A DNA stretch of 64,000 bases from Pectobacterium polonicum (GTDB taxonomy: Bacteria; Pseudomonadota; Gammaproteobacteria; Enterobacterales; Enterobacteriaceae): positions 186,001-250,000 of the forward strand of contig NZ_RJTN01000004.1 of assembly GCF_005497185.1 (NCBI RefSeq). The letters run 5' to 3'. Every line of letters starts with the position of its first letter. Positions within the stretch are counted from its first letter, which is position 1. Positions 1-9,174 of the stretch are shown here, one piece after another. Position numbers and translations under genes: made by a program. The notes under the pieces were generated by a model that saw only the letters and a program-made list of their open reading frames with translations, did no database searches and was not told the DNA's origin.

Positions 1-696
1 TACGACGGCCGTGGGCAATGGCGCTTGCGTGACGGCGAACAGCAAACGCTGCCTGCTGATTGCTACGGCGAGTGCATCGTTGAACAAGGGATTAATTTTT
101 CTGGCGAAGTCTCATTGATTGGCGCCCGTAATGTACACGGCAAATGCGTGTTCTATCCGCTAACGCATAATCTGCATCAGGATGGCATTCTGCGCACCAG
201 CGTGGCTTTCCCTCAGCCCGACCCGCAGTTGCAACAGCAGGCTGAGCAGATGCTGTCCGCGATTATGAATGCGCTAGGCTATGTTGGCGTGATGGCGATG
301 GAATGCTTTATTGTCGGCGACCACCTGCTCATTAACGAACTGGCACCACGCGTACACAATAGCGGACACTGGACGCAAAATGGCGCATCGATCGGCCAGT
401 TTGAGCTCCACCTGCGCGCCATTCTGGATCTGCCGCTGCCAGTACCGGTCGTCGAAACCCCTTCAGTGATGGTCAATTTGATCGGAACCGATGTGAATAT
501 CGACTGGCTGGCGCTGCCGCTGGTGCATCTGCACTGGTATGAGAAAGAGGTTCGCCCTGGCCGCAAAGTAGGACACCTCAATCTACCGTCGTCGGACACC
601 GCACAATTGCAGCACACACTGCAATCGCTGGCGCCTCTCTTACCAGAGGAATACCACAGCGGCCTGGCGTGGGCAGAAGAAAAACTCACAGCCTGA
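1..696 (+). CDS. purK: N5-carboxyaminoimidazole ribonucleotide synthase, 3' part
   Basis: The reading frame is open from base 1 (YDGRGQWRLR...), so this is the C-terminal 231 residues of an ATP-grasp enzyme of about 355 residues; the N-terminus lies outside the window. PurK converts AIR, bicarbonate and ATP to N5-CAIR in purine synthesis, with PurE acting next. Visible ATP-grasp features are GYDGRG-like glycine-rich sequence, the metal-binding segment around ECFI...LINELAPRVHNSGH, and the C-terminal domain ending LAWAEEKLTA. Recognition is by strong resemblance to E. coli PurK. A purE gene would be expected just upstream but is not visible. Confidence 0.95.
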   Translation, partial: YDGRGQWRLRDGEQQTLPADCYGECIVEQGINFSGEVSLIGARNVHGKCVFYPLTHNLHQDGILRTSVAFPQPDPQLQQQAEQMLSAIMNALGYVGVMAMECFIVGDHLLINELAPRVHNSGHWTQNGASIGQFELHLRAILDLPLPVPVVETPSVMVNLIGTDVNIDWLALPLVHLHWYEKEVRPGRKVGHLNLPSSDTAQLQHTLQSLAPLLPEEYHSGLAWAEEKLTA

Positions 697-708
697 CGAT
701 CGGCGGCT

Positions 709-740
709 GTTATCCGGCAGATTGCGATCTGCCGGATAAC
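709..740. terminator. Perfect hairpin after purK
   Basis: A perfect 12-bp stem (GTTATCCGGCAG pairing with CTGCCGGATAAC) with an 8-nt loop begins 13 bases after the purK stop. There is no downstream T-run, so it may be an mRNA-stabilising 3' end or a Rho-linked terminator rather than a classical intrinsic terminator. Confidence 0.5.
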
Positions 741-1163
741 GCTCATTAGAGCACGACGCGATGGGATGTAAAGGTAGGAACGAGATCGCCAGTCTCCCCC
801 AAAAGAGAAAAACCATCATTACGCGTGACATCAGAAAATTTGCGTTTATTATTTCACCTGCCTTTTATTTTATTTACTGTTCGTTTTTTATCACTCGGTA
901 ATTAAATAAAGTATCAATAACGAGCCGTTAAAAATATTTAAAATAAAGTATCATTATTGATATTTTAATTTGCGCGGAAATTTATTAAAATATTCCCCGT
1001 CAATTCATTTCTGTGATCGCCTCAATATTATTCGCTGACCACCACGATATAGAATGCCGCCACAAAACAGTATTGACCTGTTGACATAATTAGCAATATG
1101 TCTTGTTCGTTTTTTAAACTCTGTAACGGCAAGTTGCCGATACTGTAATTTTTATACCTAAAT
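741..1163. other. AT-rich intergenic region upstream of sdaC with a direct repeat
   Basis: No gene is seen here. The stretch at about 830-1110 is very AT-rich. The 13-mer AAATAAAGTATCA occurs twice in the same orientation, at 904-916 and 941-953 (37 bp apart), and TATCAATAA/TTATTGATA form an inverted pair. Such sequence could bind a global regulator; Lrp is an inference, because serine deaminase genes belong to the Lrp regulon in E. coli. A possible promoter (TTGACC near 1073, ATATGT about 17 bp on) lies before the repeat element. Confidence 0.35.
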
Positions 1164-1412
1164 ATACCCTAAATAATTCGAGTTGCGTGACAAAACGTGA
1201 GCGTTTTAAACAACGCTCTGCGGACAGGGCCGGATTGCCTTGTAACGCGGCAACTAAGCGAATCCCCAGGAGTTTACTCAGGTAAGTGACTGGAGTGAGT
1301 AAAGACAAATCGGCTAAGCCGATTTGAACGCCGCTTGCGGCGGCCCTTCGGGCGAGGCCCGAGATGAGCCGAGTATTGCCAACGCACAAGCAGCTTGAAG
1401 TATGACGGGTAT
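1164..1412 (+). repeat. Family 1 intergenic repeat, longest copy (249 bp)
   Basis: It starts ATACCCTAAATAATTCGAGT and ends CTTGAAGTATGACGGGTAT, which are imperfect inverted repeats of each other. Internal modules include GCGTTTTAAACAACGC, GGAGTTTACTCAGGTAAGTG, a CCCTTCGGGCGAGGCC hairpin and CCAACGCACAAGCAGC. The same ends and modules recur at 2784, 5025, 11457, 38200 and 55989. The element ends 40 bp before the sdaC start. A 115-codon minus-strand frame across it is repeat-derived and not called as a gene. Confidence 0.85.
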
Positions 1413-1451
1413 AAACGGGTATTAATGTGTTCACCGAGGAGAAACCATTAA

Positions 1452-2741
1452 ATGAGCACAATTCAAGATAGCAGCCACGTGTTAGAACAGGCTTCTGGAT
1501 GGCGTAAAAGCGATACCGTCTGGATGCTCGGCCTCTATGGCACAGCCATCGGCGCTGGCGTGTTATTCTTACCCATCAATGCTGGCATCGGTGGTTTAAT
1601 TCCGTTAATTATCATGGCACTGATTGCCTTCCCGATGACGTATTATTCTCACCGTGCATTATGCCGTTTTGTATTATCCGGCAAGAAAGGTGGCGAAGAT
1701 ATTACCGAAGTCGTTGAAGAACATTTCGGCGTTGGTGCAGGTAAATTAATCACTTTGCTTTATTTTTTCGCTATTTATCCGATCCTATTAGTTTATAGCG
1801 TTGCTATCACCAATACGGTAGATAGCTTTATTACTCACCAATTGCACTTACCTTCTCCACCGCGTGCCGTGCTGTCATTAATATTGATCCTTGGGTTGAT
1901 GTTTATTGTCCGTTTCGGTGAAGCGATGATCGTTAAGGCAATGAGTATTCTGGTTTATCCTTTTGTTGCCGTGCTGATGCTACTGGCGCTTTATTTAATT
2001 CCTAACTGGAATACCTCTGTTTTCGAAAACATTTCTTTGAGTTCCAGCGTAACGGGCAACGGTCTGTTAGCAACATTATGGCTGGCTATTCCGGTGATGG
2101 TTTTCTCCTTCAACCACTCGCCAATCATCTCCTCTTTCGCCGTTGCCAAGCGTAAAGAATATGGCGATGACGCAGAGAAAAAATGTTCACGCATCCTGTC
2201 TTATAGCCACATCATGATGGTGATGACCGTGATGTTCTTTGTCTTCAGCTGCGTACTGAGCCTTTCTCCGGCTGAGCTGATGGAAGCGAAAGCACAGAAT
2301 ATTTCTATTTTGTCCTATCTGGCGAACCACTTTAACAATCCGGTCATCGGCTATCTGGCACCGGTTATTGCTACTATCGCGATCTCTAAATCCTTCCTGG
2401 GTCACTACCTGGGCGCTGGCGAGGGTTTTAACGGCATGATCGTGAAAACGCTACGTAGCAGAGGCAAAACCATTTCCCACACCAAACTGAACCGCATCAC
2501 AGCGCTGTTCATGCTGATCACCACCTGGATTGTTGCGACCAAGAACCCAAGCATTTTGGGTATGATCGAAACATTGGGTGGTCCGATTATCGCCTGCTTG
2601 CTGTTCCTGATGCCGATGTACGCTATCCAGAAAGTTCCAGCGATGAAGAAGTACAGCGGCCACATCAGTAACGTCTTTGTTACCCTGATGGGACTGATCG
2701 CTATTTCCGCCATTGTTTACAGCCTGCGCGATCTGCTGTAA
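1452..2741 (+). CDS. sdaC: Serine:H+ symporter SdaC
   Basis: This 429-residue inner-membrane transporter of the HAAAP (hydroxy/aromatic amino acid permease) family imports L-serine with protons. It has about 11 hydrophobic segments, and hallmark stretches such as [20 protein letters not shown] near residue 26 and [10 protein letters not shown] near the C-terminus match E. coli SdaC very closely. The start ATG follows a GAGGAGAAA ribosome site. It is followed by sdaB, the serine deaminase, so the pair forms an uptake-and-deamination unit. A family 1 repeat lies upstream and another between it and sdaB. TdcC is the nearest alternative; the similarity favours SdaC. Confidence 0.95.
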   Translation: MSTIQDSSHVLEQASGWRKSDTVWMLGLYGTAIGAGVLFLPINAGIGGLIPLIIMALIAFPMTYYSHRALCRFVLSGKKGGEDITEVVEEHFGVGAGKLITLLYFFAIYPILLVYSVAITNTVDSFITHQLHLPSPPRAVLSLILILGLMFIVRFGEAMIVKAMSILVYPFVAVLMLLALYLIPNWNTSVFENISLSSSVTGNGLLATLWLAIPVMVFSFNHSPIISSFAVAKRKEYGDDAEKKCSRILSYSHIMMVMTVMFFVFSCVLSLSPAELMEAKAQNISILSYLANHFNNPVIGYLAPVIATIAISKSFLGHYLGAGEGFNGMIVKTLRSRGKTISHTKLNRITALFMLITTWIVATKNPSILGMIETLGGPIIACLLFLMPMYAIQKVPAMKKYSGHISNVFVTLMGLIAISAIVYSLRDLL

Positions 2742-2783
2742 GCCCCCGACACTACTTTAACGCCGGCACGTTATTTTCTAGCC

Positions 2784-2964
2784 ATACCCTAAATAATTCG
2801 AGTTGCAGGACAAATCGGTCTTAGACCGATTTGAACAGTGCTAGCACTGACCCGAAGGGTGAACCTCATTTATGAGGTTCATCAATCCCCAGGAGCTTAC
2901 TCAAGTAAGTGACTGGGGTGAGTGGGGAAGCCAACGCACATACGGCTTGAAGTATGACGGGTAT
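2784..2964 (+). repeat. Family 1 repeat between sdaC and sdaB (181 bp)
   Basis: It runs from ATACCCTAAATAATTCGAGT to GCTTGAAGTATGACGGGTAT. Internally it carries CGGTCTTAGACCG, a CCGAAGGGTGAACC module, and the CAGGAGCTTACTCAAGTAAG module seen in the 1164 copy. It ends 27 bp before the sdaB ATG, and one of its frames is open into sdaB, producing a spurious 40-residue N-terminal extension. Confidence 0.85.
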
Positions 2965-2991
2965 GCGGCGTTTTTTTTCAAGGAAATCGCA

Positions 2992-4359
2992 ATGGTCAGC
3001 GTATTTGATATCTTCAAAATCGGTATCGGCCCGTCCAGTTCTCATACTGTCGGCCCAATGAAAGCGGGTAAAATGTTCACCGACGATCTGGTGAATCGCG
3101 CGCTTATCTCATCGGTGACACGCATTGTCGTGGATATTTACGGTTCGCTCTCCCTGACGGGGAAAGGGCACCACACCGATATCGCCATCATCATGGGGCT
3201 TGCGGGTAACCTGCCAGATAACGTAAACATCGATAGTATTCCGGCGTTTATTCAACAGGTGAAAGACTCTCAGCGCCTGCCGATGCTCAACGGTCAGTAT
3301 GAGGTCAGCTTCCCGCTGGAATCTTCTCTGCGCTTCCAGCCGGAGAACCTGCCGCTGCATGAAAACGGCATGACCATTCGCGCCTATAACCAGCAAGAGC
3401 TGGTGTATAGCAAAACGTATTACTCCATCGGAGGCGGATTCGTCGTCGACCAGGAAAATTTCGGCAAACCCAATCTGGCAGAGGAAAGTGCGCCCTATCC
3501 ATTCTTTTCTGCCCAGAAATTACTGCAACATTGTCACGATCACTGCCTGTCGTTATCCGCCATCGTCCTGAAAAATGAGATTGCGATGCATGGGCGGGAA
3601 GCACTTGAGCACTATTTTGCTGACGTGTGGAAAACCATGCAGGACTGCATGCATCGCGGTATGAATACCGAAGGCGTGTTGCCAGGGCCATTGCGCGTCC
3701 CCCGCCGTGCATCGGCGCTGCATCGCCTATTGTTCATCAACGATCGTTTCTCTAACGATCCGATGGATGCGATGGACTGGGTTAACATGTTCGCGATGGC
3801 CGTGTCGGAAGAGAATGCGGCTGGCGGACGCGTCGTTACGGCACCGACGAACGGTGCATGCGGTATTATCCCCGCCGTACTGGCCTATTACGATCGCTAC
3901 GTTCAACCCGTCACCCCAGAATCTTACCTGCGTTACTTTCTGGCATCCGGCGCTATCGGCATGCTCTACAAAATGAACGCATCTATTTCTGGGGCTGAAG
4001 TTGGCTGTCAGGGAGAAGTTGGCGTGGCCTGTTCGATGGCCGCAGCGGGTCTGGCTGAGCTACTTGGCGCCAACCCGGAACAGGTGTGCATCGCCGCAGA
4101 AATCGGCATGGAGCATAATCTGGGGCTGACATGCGACCCGGTAGCGGGTCAGGTTCAGGTACCGTGTATTGAGCGTAACGCTATCGCCTCCGTGAAGGCG
4201 ATCAATGCCGCAAGAATGGCAATGCGCCGTACCAGCGAGCCACGCGTATCGCTCGATAAGGTGATTGAAACCATGTATGAAACAGGCAAAGACATGAACG
4301 CCAAGTACCGTGAAACGTCTCGCGGTGGGTTGGCGATTAAAGTCGTGCTGTGCGAATGA
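2992..4359 (+). CDS. sdaB: L-serine ammonia-lyase (serine deaminase)
   Basis: This 455-residue iron-sulfur L-serine dehydratase converts L-serine to pyruvate and ammonia. The start ATG (MVSVFDIFKIGIG) follows an AAGGAAATC ribosome site and gives exactly the E. coli SdaB length. The frame is open further upstream, but that part is repeat sequence. The N-terminal domain has GIGPSSSHTVGPMKAG. The C-terminal catalytic domain has the cysteines expected for the 4Fe-4S cluster in VGCQGEVGVAC and LTCDPVAGQVQVPC, plus SGAEVG and NGACGI segments. It pairs with sdaC upstream. SdaA is the alternative paralogue; adjacency to sdaC favours SdaB. Confidence 0.93.
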   Translation: MVSVFDIFKIGIGPSSSHTVGPMKAGKMFTDDLVNRALISSVTRIVVDIYGSLSLTGKGHHTDIAIIMGLAGNLPDNVNIDSIPAFIQQVKDSQRLPMLNGQYEVSFPLESSLRFQPENLPLHENGMTIRAYNQQELVYSKTYYSIGGGFVVDQENFGKPNLAEESAPYPFFSAQKLLQHCHDHCLSLSAIVLKNEIAMHGREALEHYFADVWKTMQDCMHRGMNTEGVLPGPLRVPRRASALHRLLFINDRFSNDPMDAMDWVNMFAMAVSEENAAGGRVVTAPTNGACGIIPAVLAYYDRYVQPVTPESYLRYFLASGAIGMLYKMNASISGAEVGCQGEVGVACSMAAAGLAELLGANPEQVCIAAEIGMEHNLGLTCDPVAGQVQVPCIERNAIASVKAINAARMAMRRTSEPRVSLDKVIETMYETGKDMNAKYRETSRGGLAIKVVLCE

Positions 4360-4370
4360 TCAAACTGGCC

Positions 4371-4406
4371 TTGTCGCGTTAAATGCCAGGCAGCTTAACG
4401 CGACAA
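4371..4406. terminator. Hairpin between sdaB and a convergent regulator gene
   Basis: A perfect stem of about 12 bp (TTGTCGCGTTAA pairing with TTAACGCGACAA) has a 12-nt loop and lies between two convergent genes. No immediate T-run follows on the plus strand, so its role as a terminator is likely but not proven. Confidence 0.5.
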
Positions 4407-4434
4407 TCGGGGTTAATGCATTTGTATTAACCCT

Positions 4435-4872
4435 TTATTTTTTATCACGTTCCGGCAGCGACCAGACAATATTATTTTCAGCCGCCGCGATGTACCAGTC
4501 CACCGTGCTGTTAGCTGGCTTCTTGATGTTTTCATGTTTGGCGAGCGCTTTGGCAGGAAACGTCGCTGCTTTCTTCCTGATACGCAGCGGCGTCTGTTTT
4601 TTCTCACCGCTGATCTGCGCATGAAAAGATTCGACTTCCGCATCGAAGAGCACACCTTCAATCTGATGCAGACGGTTCAACCCACGTAGAATAGAGAGCA
4701 GGCTGCTGAGCGTAATGGATTCGCCCATTTCAGCCCGTTTAATCGTTGCAATCCCCAGCCCCGCACGCTCAGCGAGATCGACCTGTGATAAACGCTGCTG
4801 GATTCTGGCATCTTTTATTCTCCGGCACAGTTCGGTAATAATTTCGCCTTCGTTCATGGTGCTGAATTTCAT
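4435..4872 (-). CDS. XRE-family helix-turn-helix regulator
   Basis: This is a predicted 145-residue cytoplasmic DNA-binding protein. Residues about 12-65 form a lambda-repressor-like HTH (RLSQVDLAERAGLGIATIKRAE, then SITLSSLLSILRGLN). The remainder is basic and lysine-rich (KKQTPLRIRKKAATFPAKALAKHENIKK) with a C-terminal tail containing WYIAAAENNIVW. I do not recognise a named orthologue. The start is uncertain: ATG at 4872 (MKFSTMNEG), a GTG 12 bases earlier at 4884, or ATG at 4857. It is not paired with an obvious toxin and sits convergent to sdaB beside an AT-rich accessory stretch. Confidence 0.75.
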   Translation of the reverse strand: MKFSTMNEGEIITELCRRIKDARIQQRLSQVDLAERAGLGIATIKRAEMGESITLSSLLSILRGLNRLHQIEGVLFDAEVESFHAQISGEKKQTPLRIRKKAATFPAKALAKHENIKKPANSTVDWYIAAAENNIVWSLPERDKK

Positions 4873-5024
4873 TTTACCCGCCACTTACCAGAGTCATAAA
4901 ATTGCGCGCATTTTATCATCAATTTTTCAAATGGCACGGATAATTGATGAACGGTAGCCATAATTTTTTTATGGCCTGATGGGACTATGCACATCCCACC
5001 AGCCTGACCGTCAATACGGGTTAT

Positions 5025-5149
<125 letters not shown>

Positions 5150-5387
5150 ATTTAATAGAAACGATTAAGTAATATAATAATTAAAACCACTAATAAACAA
5201 TGAAGAAGACAGAAAATTTAAAATAATCAAATAAAAACAATAAACTAAAAAACAACCGATAATTAACAAAATAAAAAAGAAGACAAATACATTAAGTACG
5301 ATAAACTTTGTTCTATATTCACGCGATTGTACTGCATAACGATGCTCTACTATTGAATCTCACTCTCACAGGAAAGGAACCTCCATA
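5150..5387. other. Extremely A-rich leader region
   Basis: About 150 bases (5160-5310) are nearly all A and T, with many A-tracts, very different from neighbouring sequence. No ORF is supported. It could be an H-NS-bound silencer region upstream of the 5388 gene; this is inference from composition. A plausible ribosome site (GGAAAGGAACC) lies just before 5388. Confidence 0.4.
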
Positions 5388-5852
5388 ATGAGCATTACCA
5401 GCCTTAATGGTATCACTCATTACTCAGCCCCCTCAGTGAACCGTAAAGAACCAGCGGAAAACGCATTTTCACTCGCTGGCGACACGTCAAAGTCAACCCT
5501 CCATTCTGTTTCTGCCAATACCCCCTCAACGATTCAGCCAAGCAAACGTTATGACTTTTCCAATATGACGCCACAAGAAGCGATTGACGCAACAAAAGAA
5601 TTTACGGCCTCCGGCGATATGTCATTTGAAGAAAGCCTGGAAATTGGTATGGCGGCGCTGCTTATTTTGCATCCTCCGCTTGACGATGTCGCCCCCGCCG
5701 ACCCCAACCAGAAAATCAATTTTATCCAAATGCTCAAAAACGGGATAAGTGGTTCACTGTCACGCGGTGAGCACTTACATGCGGAACAGCAAAAGGCGGT
5801 ATTAGACAAATTAGTACAACTCAGTTACACACCGATTAGCGTGAAAGCATAA
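5388..5852 (+). CDS. Hypothetical protein, 154 aa
   Basis: I do not recognise this family. The first 55 residues are rich in Ser, Thr, Asn and Pro and look disordered (SVSANTPSTIQPSK). After that come a helical segment (MTPQEAIDATKEFT), a short hydrophobic helix (LEIGMAALLIL) and a polar helical C-terminus (EHLHAEQQKAVLDKLVQLSYT). There is no signal peptide, cysteine or full membrane span. The start has a good ribosome site. A disordered Ser/Thr-rich N-terminus without signal peptide is also typical of type III secreted proteins, but nothing else here supports that. The A-rich leader suggests an acquired gene. Confidence 0.7.
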   Translation: MSITSLNGITHYSAPSVNRKEPAENAFSLAGDTSKSTLHSVSANTPSTIQPSKRYDFSNMTPQEAIDATKEFTASGDMSFEESLEIGMAALLILHPPLDDVAPADPNQKINFIQMLKNGISGSLSRGEHLHAEQQKAVLDKLVQLSYTPISVKA

Positions 5853-5857
5853 TAAAA

Positions 5858-5886
5858 AGCAGGCTCTCTTTTTGGGAGAGCCTGCT
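5858..5886 (-). terminator. Intrinsic terminator for the minus-strand secreted-protein gene
   Basis: An 11-bp perfect stem (AGCAGGCTCTC pairing with GAGAGCCTGCT) has a 7-nt loop. The minus-strand read continues into TTTTTATT, giving a classical terminator for the gene ending at 5899. It may also stop the convergent 5388 gene, although the plus-strand side lacks a T-run. Confidence 0.8.
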
Positions 5887-5898
5887 GAAAATATGGCG

Positions 5899-6462
5899 TT
5901 ATCGAATATTCAGTGAAGTGCCAAGCGTTCTAAAAGGAGGATTAGTAGAAGTGGATTGATAGCGGAAATTGCCAGACTGCATGCCATCGCCATTGAAATA
6001 AACCATCCATCCTACATAAGTCGCCCCAACGGGGCATGATTCGCTGTAATTACCACGAACAATACAAACGCCATTAACCTGATAGGATTTCTTGTCTAGA
6101 CCACCAACCGAAGCAAAACGATGGTTCCCATAACCGACTTCCAGCACCGCAATGCGCAGTTGTGCCCCACCATGGTCCTGAGCCGTTATCGATTTATTTG
6201 GGCCAATATATTCCCAGGCTCCACCATTCTGTGTTGATGCCACGGCGTAGACATAGACAGAACTCAATGCAGGCGCTGGCGCACGAAGAGGTTTATAGTC
6301 CTGAGAAGAGGATTCATTTGCAGATGTTGGGTTCTCCAGAAGCGGAGAATCAAATGCGGTAATTGCTTCCGCCACGGGCTCTTCAATATCCTGAGAATAA
6401 GCTGGAAATACAGCGCTAACCAGCATACTGAAGGCAAATCCAATATATATTTTCTTTCTCAT
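5899..6462 (-). CDS. Secreted protein, possibly DUF4879/YolA-like
   Basis: This is a 187-residue exported protein. The start at 6462 (MRKKIYIGFAFSMLVSAVFPAYSQ) gives a clean Sec signal peptide with likely cleavage after AYS; an in-frame ATG at 6477 would add MELLR. After a Pro/Ser-rich linker to about residue 75 comes a compact beta-rich domain: APALSSVYVYAVAS, QLRIAVLEVGYGNH, then a cysteine pair in GVCIVRGNYSESC and VYFNGDGMQSGNF. The domain recalls the YolA/DUF4879 family, but I recognise this only loosely. Its role is unknown. It is isolated, flanked by AT-rich DNA, with its own terminator at 5858-5886. Confidence 0.75.
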   Translation of the reverse strand: MRKKIYIGFAFSMLVSAVFPAYSQDIEEPVAEAITAFDSPLLENPTSANESSSQDYKPLRAPAPALSSVYVYAVASTQNGGAWEYIGPNKSITAQDHGGAQLRIAVLEVGYGNHRFASVGGLDKKSYQVNGVCIVRGNYSESCPVGATYVGWMVYFNGDGMQSGNFRYQSTSTNPPFRTLGTSLNIR

Positions 6463-6625
6463 CCTGAGTAATTCCATTTAAATACAGCCAATCGCTGTAC
6501 ATAAACTATGAATCAAAATGTTATTTTTTCCAGTAATTAAATCACAATAAAATAAAAATATTTAAATTAGATAAAAATGATTGCTCAGTTATTTATTATT
6601 TATAATAAAACTGACCGAATTTATA

Positions 6626-6670
6626 ATATCACCACCATTTATAATAAAATTATATGCATGGTGATGATAT
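6626..6670. other. Long-loop inverted repeat downstream of pstB
   Basis: ATATCACCACCAT at 6626 pairs with ATGGTGATGATAT ending at 6670 with one mismatch and an 18-19-nt AT-rich loop. It follows pstB on the minus strand and may be its transcript end. The surrounding 6478-6690 is AT-rich and gene-free. Confidence 0.35.
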
Positions 6671-6690
6671 TGTATTATTTGAATAATAAC

Positions 6691-7506
6691 CTAACCAAAG
6701 CGTCCGGTAATATAATCTTCTGTGCGGCGCTGCATCGGCGAAGTAAATAAATCATCCGTGCAGTTGTACTCAATTAATTTACCCTGATTGATAAACGCGG
6801 TGTAATCTGACACACGAGCCGCCTGCTGCATATTGTGGGTCACTAATACCAGCGTAAAGTGCTGTTTTAGCGTTCCCATCAGTTCCTCGACAATCAGCGT
6901 CGAAATCGGATCGAGCGCAGAGGTTGGCTCATCTAGCAGCAGCACTTCCGGTTCAATGGCGATAGCGCGAGCGATCACCAAACGCTGCTGCTGTCCGCTG
7001 GATAACGTGAGCGCGTTGTCACTTAGCCGATCCTTTACTTCGTGCCATAGTGCCGCTGCCCGCAGCGCACGCTCAACGGCATCATCCAGTACGCGACGAT
7101 CGCGCAGCCCCTGTAATCTCAGGCCATAAATCACATTTTCATAGATCGACTTGGGAAACGGATTAGGACGCTGAAAAACCATACCGATGCGGCGACGTAA
7201 CACGGCAACATCCAACTGGGGGTCGTTAATTGGCATACCGTTCAGCCTGATATCACCTTCGGTACGGCAGTCATCCACCAGATCGTTCATGCGATTAAAA
7301 CAGCGTAATAGCGTGGATTTGCCACAGCCAGACGGCCCAATCAGCGCCGTGACCTGATTCTTCGGAATGCGAATCGAAATATCGTTCAATGCCTGTTTAT
7401 TGCCATAGTACAGATTCAGATGTTCCACGGTTAACGTCGTCTGTTCATCACTCAGCTGATGAACATCAGGCAGCGGTACCATCTCCTTTTGTGTCATAAA
7501 TCCCAT
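6691..7506 (-). CDS. pstB: Phosphate ABC transporter ATP-binding protein
   Basis: This 271-residue cytoplasmic ATPase energises phosphate uptake. Motifs in order: Walker [11 protein letters not shown]-loop VFQRPNPFP, signature LSSGQQQRL (serine where LSGGQ is usual), Walker [13 protein letters not shown], and the switch histidine in VTHNMQQA. The PstB-type stretch [13 protein letters not shown] is present. It is the last gene of pstC-pstA-pstB, 15 bases after pstA. No phoU follows and no pstS precedes. The start is ambiguous between the first Met and MTQKEM four codons on. Confidence 0.93.
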   Translation of the reverse strand: MGFMTQKEMVPLPDVHQLSDEQTTLTVEHLNLYYGNKQALNDISIRIPKNQVTALIGPSGCGKSTLLRCFNRMNDLVDDCRTEGDIRLNGMPINDPQLDVAVLRRRIGMVFQRPNPFPKSIYENVIYGLRLQGLRDRRVLDDAVERALRAAALWHEVKDRLSDNALTLSSGQQQRLVIARAIAIEPEVLLLDEPTSALDPISTLIVEELMGTLKQHFTLVLVTHNMQQAARVSDYTAFINQGKLIEYNCTDDLFTSPMQRRTEDYITGRFG

Positions 7507-7521
7507 AACTTCATCCTACTT

Positions 7522-9174
7522 TCAGAGTGATAACGAACGGTATTTCTCACGCAAAACATGGCGAATCCCAATTGCAGCAAGGTTCAACCCGACAACAATC
7601 AATACCAGCAGCAGCGCGGTGATATACACCAGCGGCCTTGCCGCTTCCACATCCGGGCTTTGAAATGCCAGATCGTAGATTTGGAACCCCAGATGCATAA
7701 ATTTTCGCTCAAGATGCAGATAAGGGAAAATGTCATCAATCGGTAAGACGGGCACCGACTTCACCACGCCGACTAGCATCAGCGGCGCGGTTTCCCCTGC
7801 GGCACGTGCCACCGCGAGGATCAACCCCGTCATCATTGCGGGAACTGCCATCGGCAAGACAACGTGCCACAGCGTTTCGGCTTTGGTTGCCCCCAGCGCT
7901 AACGAACCGTGGCGCACAGACATCGGAATCCGTGACAACCCTTCCTCCGTCGCCACAATCACCACTGGCAGCGTTAGCAATGCCAGCGTCAACGACGCCC
8001 ACAGCAACCCCGGCGTACCAAATGTCGGGTTCGGCAACGCTTCAGAATAGAACAGTTGATCCAACGTGCCGCCGATGAGATAAACAAAAAAACCTAATCC
8101 GAATACACCGTAAACAATCGACGGCACACCCGCCAGATTAACCACCGCAATCCGCACCCAGCGCGTTAAACTGTTTTTTCCTGCATATTCATGTAGATAA
8201 ACCGCAGCGATCACCCCCAGTGGCATCACGACAATGGACATCAGCACCACCATTAATACCGTACCAAAAATGGCAGGGAAAAGTTGCCCCGCGCTGTTAC
8301 TGTCCGGCGAGTAGTGCATCAGCATGTATTTCGCCTGATAGCCCCAATGGCGGGCTTTTTCCCACAAGCTCATTGCATTAGGATACCAGACCTGCTCAAT
8401 GTCTTTGAGCGGGATAAGATGGACGCTACCGTTCGCATCCCGTAACTGCACAGTATCGCGATTAATATCCAGATTGAGTGCGGTTAACTGGCGCGATAGC
8501 TCATCAAAGCGACGTTGCAGTTCAATACGTTCTGCCTGAAGACGGGCTAGCGCCTGATTGTCCAGCGTCTTTGCCTGCTGTCGCTTTTTCTCTTCCAGCC
8601 GTAGCGTCTCAAACTGCTGGTTGATCTTTGCCATCTCGCCCATGCGGATTGTCTGCGTCTTCGCGAGCAATCCCTGCACCTGCTCGACGCGATGCTGTAG
8701 GGTTGCGGAGAGATTCGTCGCCACTAGCGGTTGCTCTCCCTCCAGCATCCCGGCCAGATAACCGTAGGCGGTGCCATTATTGGTTCGCTTTAACACCAGA
8801 ATGTCGGCTGGCTTATCAAAGCGAACAACGTCGCGGGACAGCAGCGTGCGAAAGCTTTGCCCATGAATTTCACGTTGGCCAATTTTGATCAAATAGCGGG
8901 TTTCTTCCTTACCCTTACCAGACGAAGACGCTAAATTGGCCTGTTGCAACTGCAAAGGCGAAAGCGTCTGCTCGGCATAAATTTCCCCCATCAACGCACG
9001 TTGCACACCCTGCTCAGGCTGTAACGTCAGTAGCCAGACGGGCTGCGGCCACAAATAACGCATTCCCTGCCCCGCCAACAGCACGATAATCGCTAGCATG
9101 GCCAACAGGCTGATAGAAATTGATGATGCAGTCAGCCACACCCACGGCCTTCCTGAACGGAACCAGCGCTTCAC
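7522..9174 (-). CDS. pstA: Phosphate ABC transporter permease PstA, large form
   Basis: This 550-residue inner-membrane permease is almost twice the size of E. coli PstA (296). A first membrane segment at about 14-36 is followed by a periplasmic region of about 260 residues with a long predicted coiled coil at about 165-235 (charged, RLEEKKRQQAKTLDNQALARLQAE). The core permease follows with about five spans and the coupling motif GATKAETLWHVVLP...AVARAAGETAPL. This long form is known from Vibrio and Pseudomonas Pst systems. The ATG overlaps the pstC stop (ATGA), indicating translational coupling. Confidence 0.92.
   Translation of the reverse strand: MKRWFRSGRPWVWLTASSISISLLAMLAIIVLLAGQGMRYLWPQPVWLLTLQPEQGVQRALMGEIYAEQTLSPLQLQQANLASSSGKGKEETRYLIKIGQREIHGQSFRTLLSRDVVRFDKPADILVLKRTNNGTAYGYLAGMLEGEQPLVATNLSATLQHRVEQVQGLLAKTQTIRMGEMAKINQQFETLRLEEKKRQQAKTLDNQALARLQAERIELQRRFDELSRQLTALNLDINRDTVQLRDANGSVHLIPLKDIEQVWYPNAMSLWEKARHWGYQAKYMLMHYSPDSNSAGQLFPAIFGTVLMVVLMSIVVMPLGVIAAVYLHEYAGKNSLTRWVRIAVVNLAGVPSIVYGVFGLGFFVYLIGGTLDQLFYSEALPNPTFGTPGLLWASLTLALLTLPVVIVATEEGLSRIPMSVRHGSLALGATKAETLWHVVLPMAVPAMMTGLILAVARAAGETAPLMLVGVVKSVPVLPIDDIFPYLHLERKFMHLGFQIYDLAFQSPDVEAARPLVYITALLLVLIVVGLNLAAIGIRHVLREKYRSLSL

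Noticed and set aside
1114-1461. 115-codon minus-strand frame upstream of sdaC
   Set aside because: It runs across the 1164-1412 repeat and overlaps the sdaC start; no protein-like features.
2872-2991. N-terminal extension of the sdaB reading frame
   Set aside because: It lies in a family 1 repeat, lacks homology to SdaB, and the internal ATG at 2992 has a ribosome site and gives the family length.
5315-5345. FliA-like promoter (TAAACTTTG) upstream of the 5388 gene
   Set aside because: The -35-like part is fair but no GCCGATAA-like element occurs at the correct spacing.
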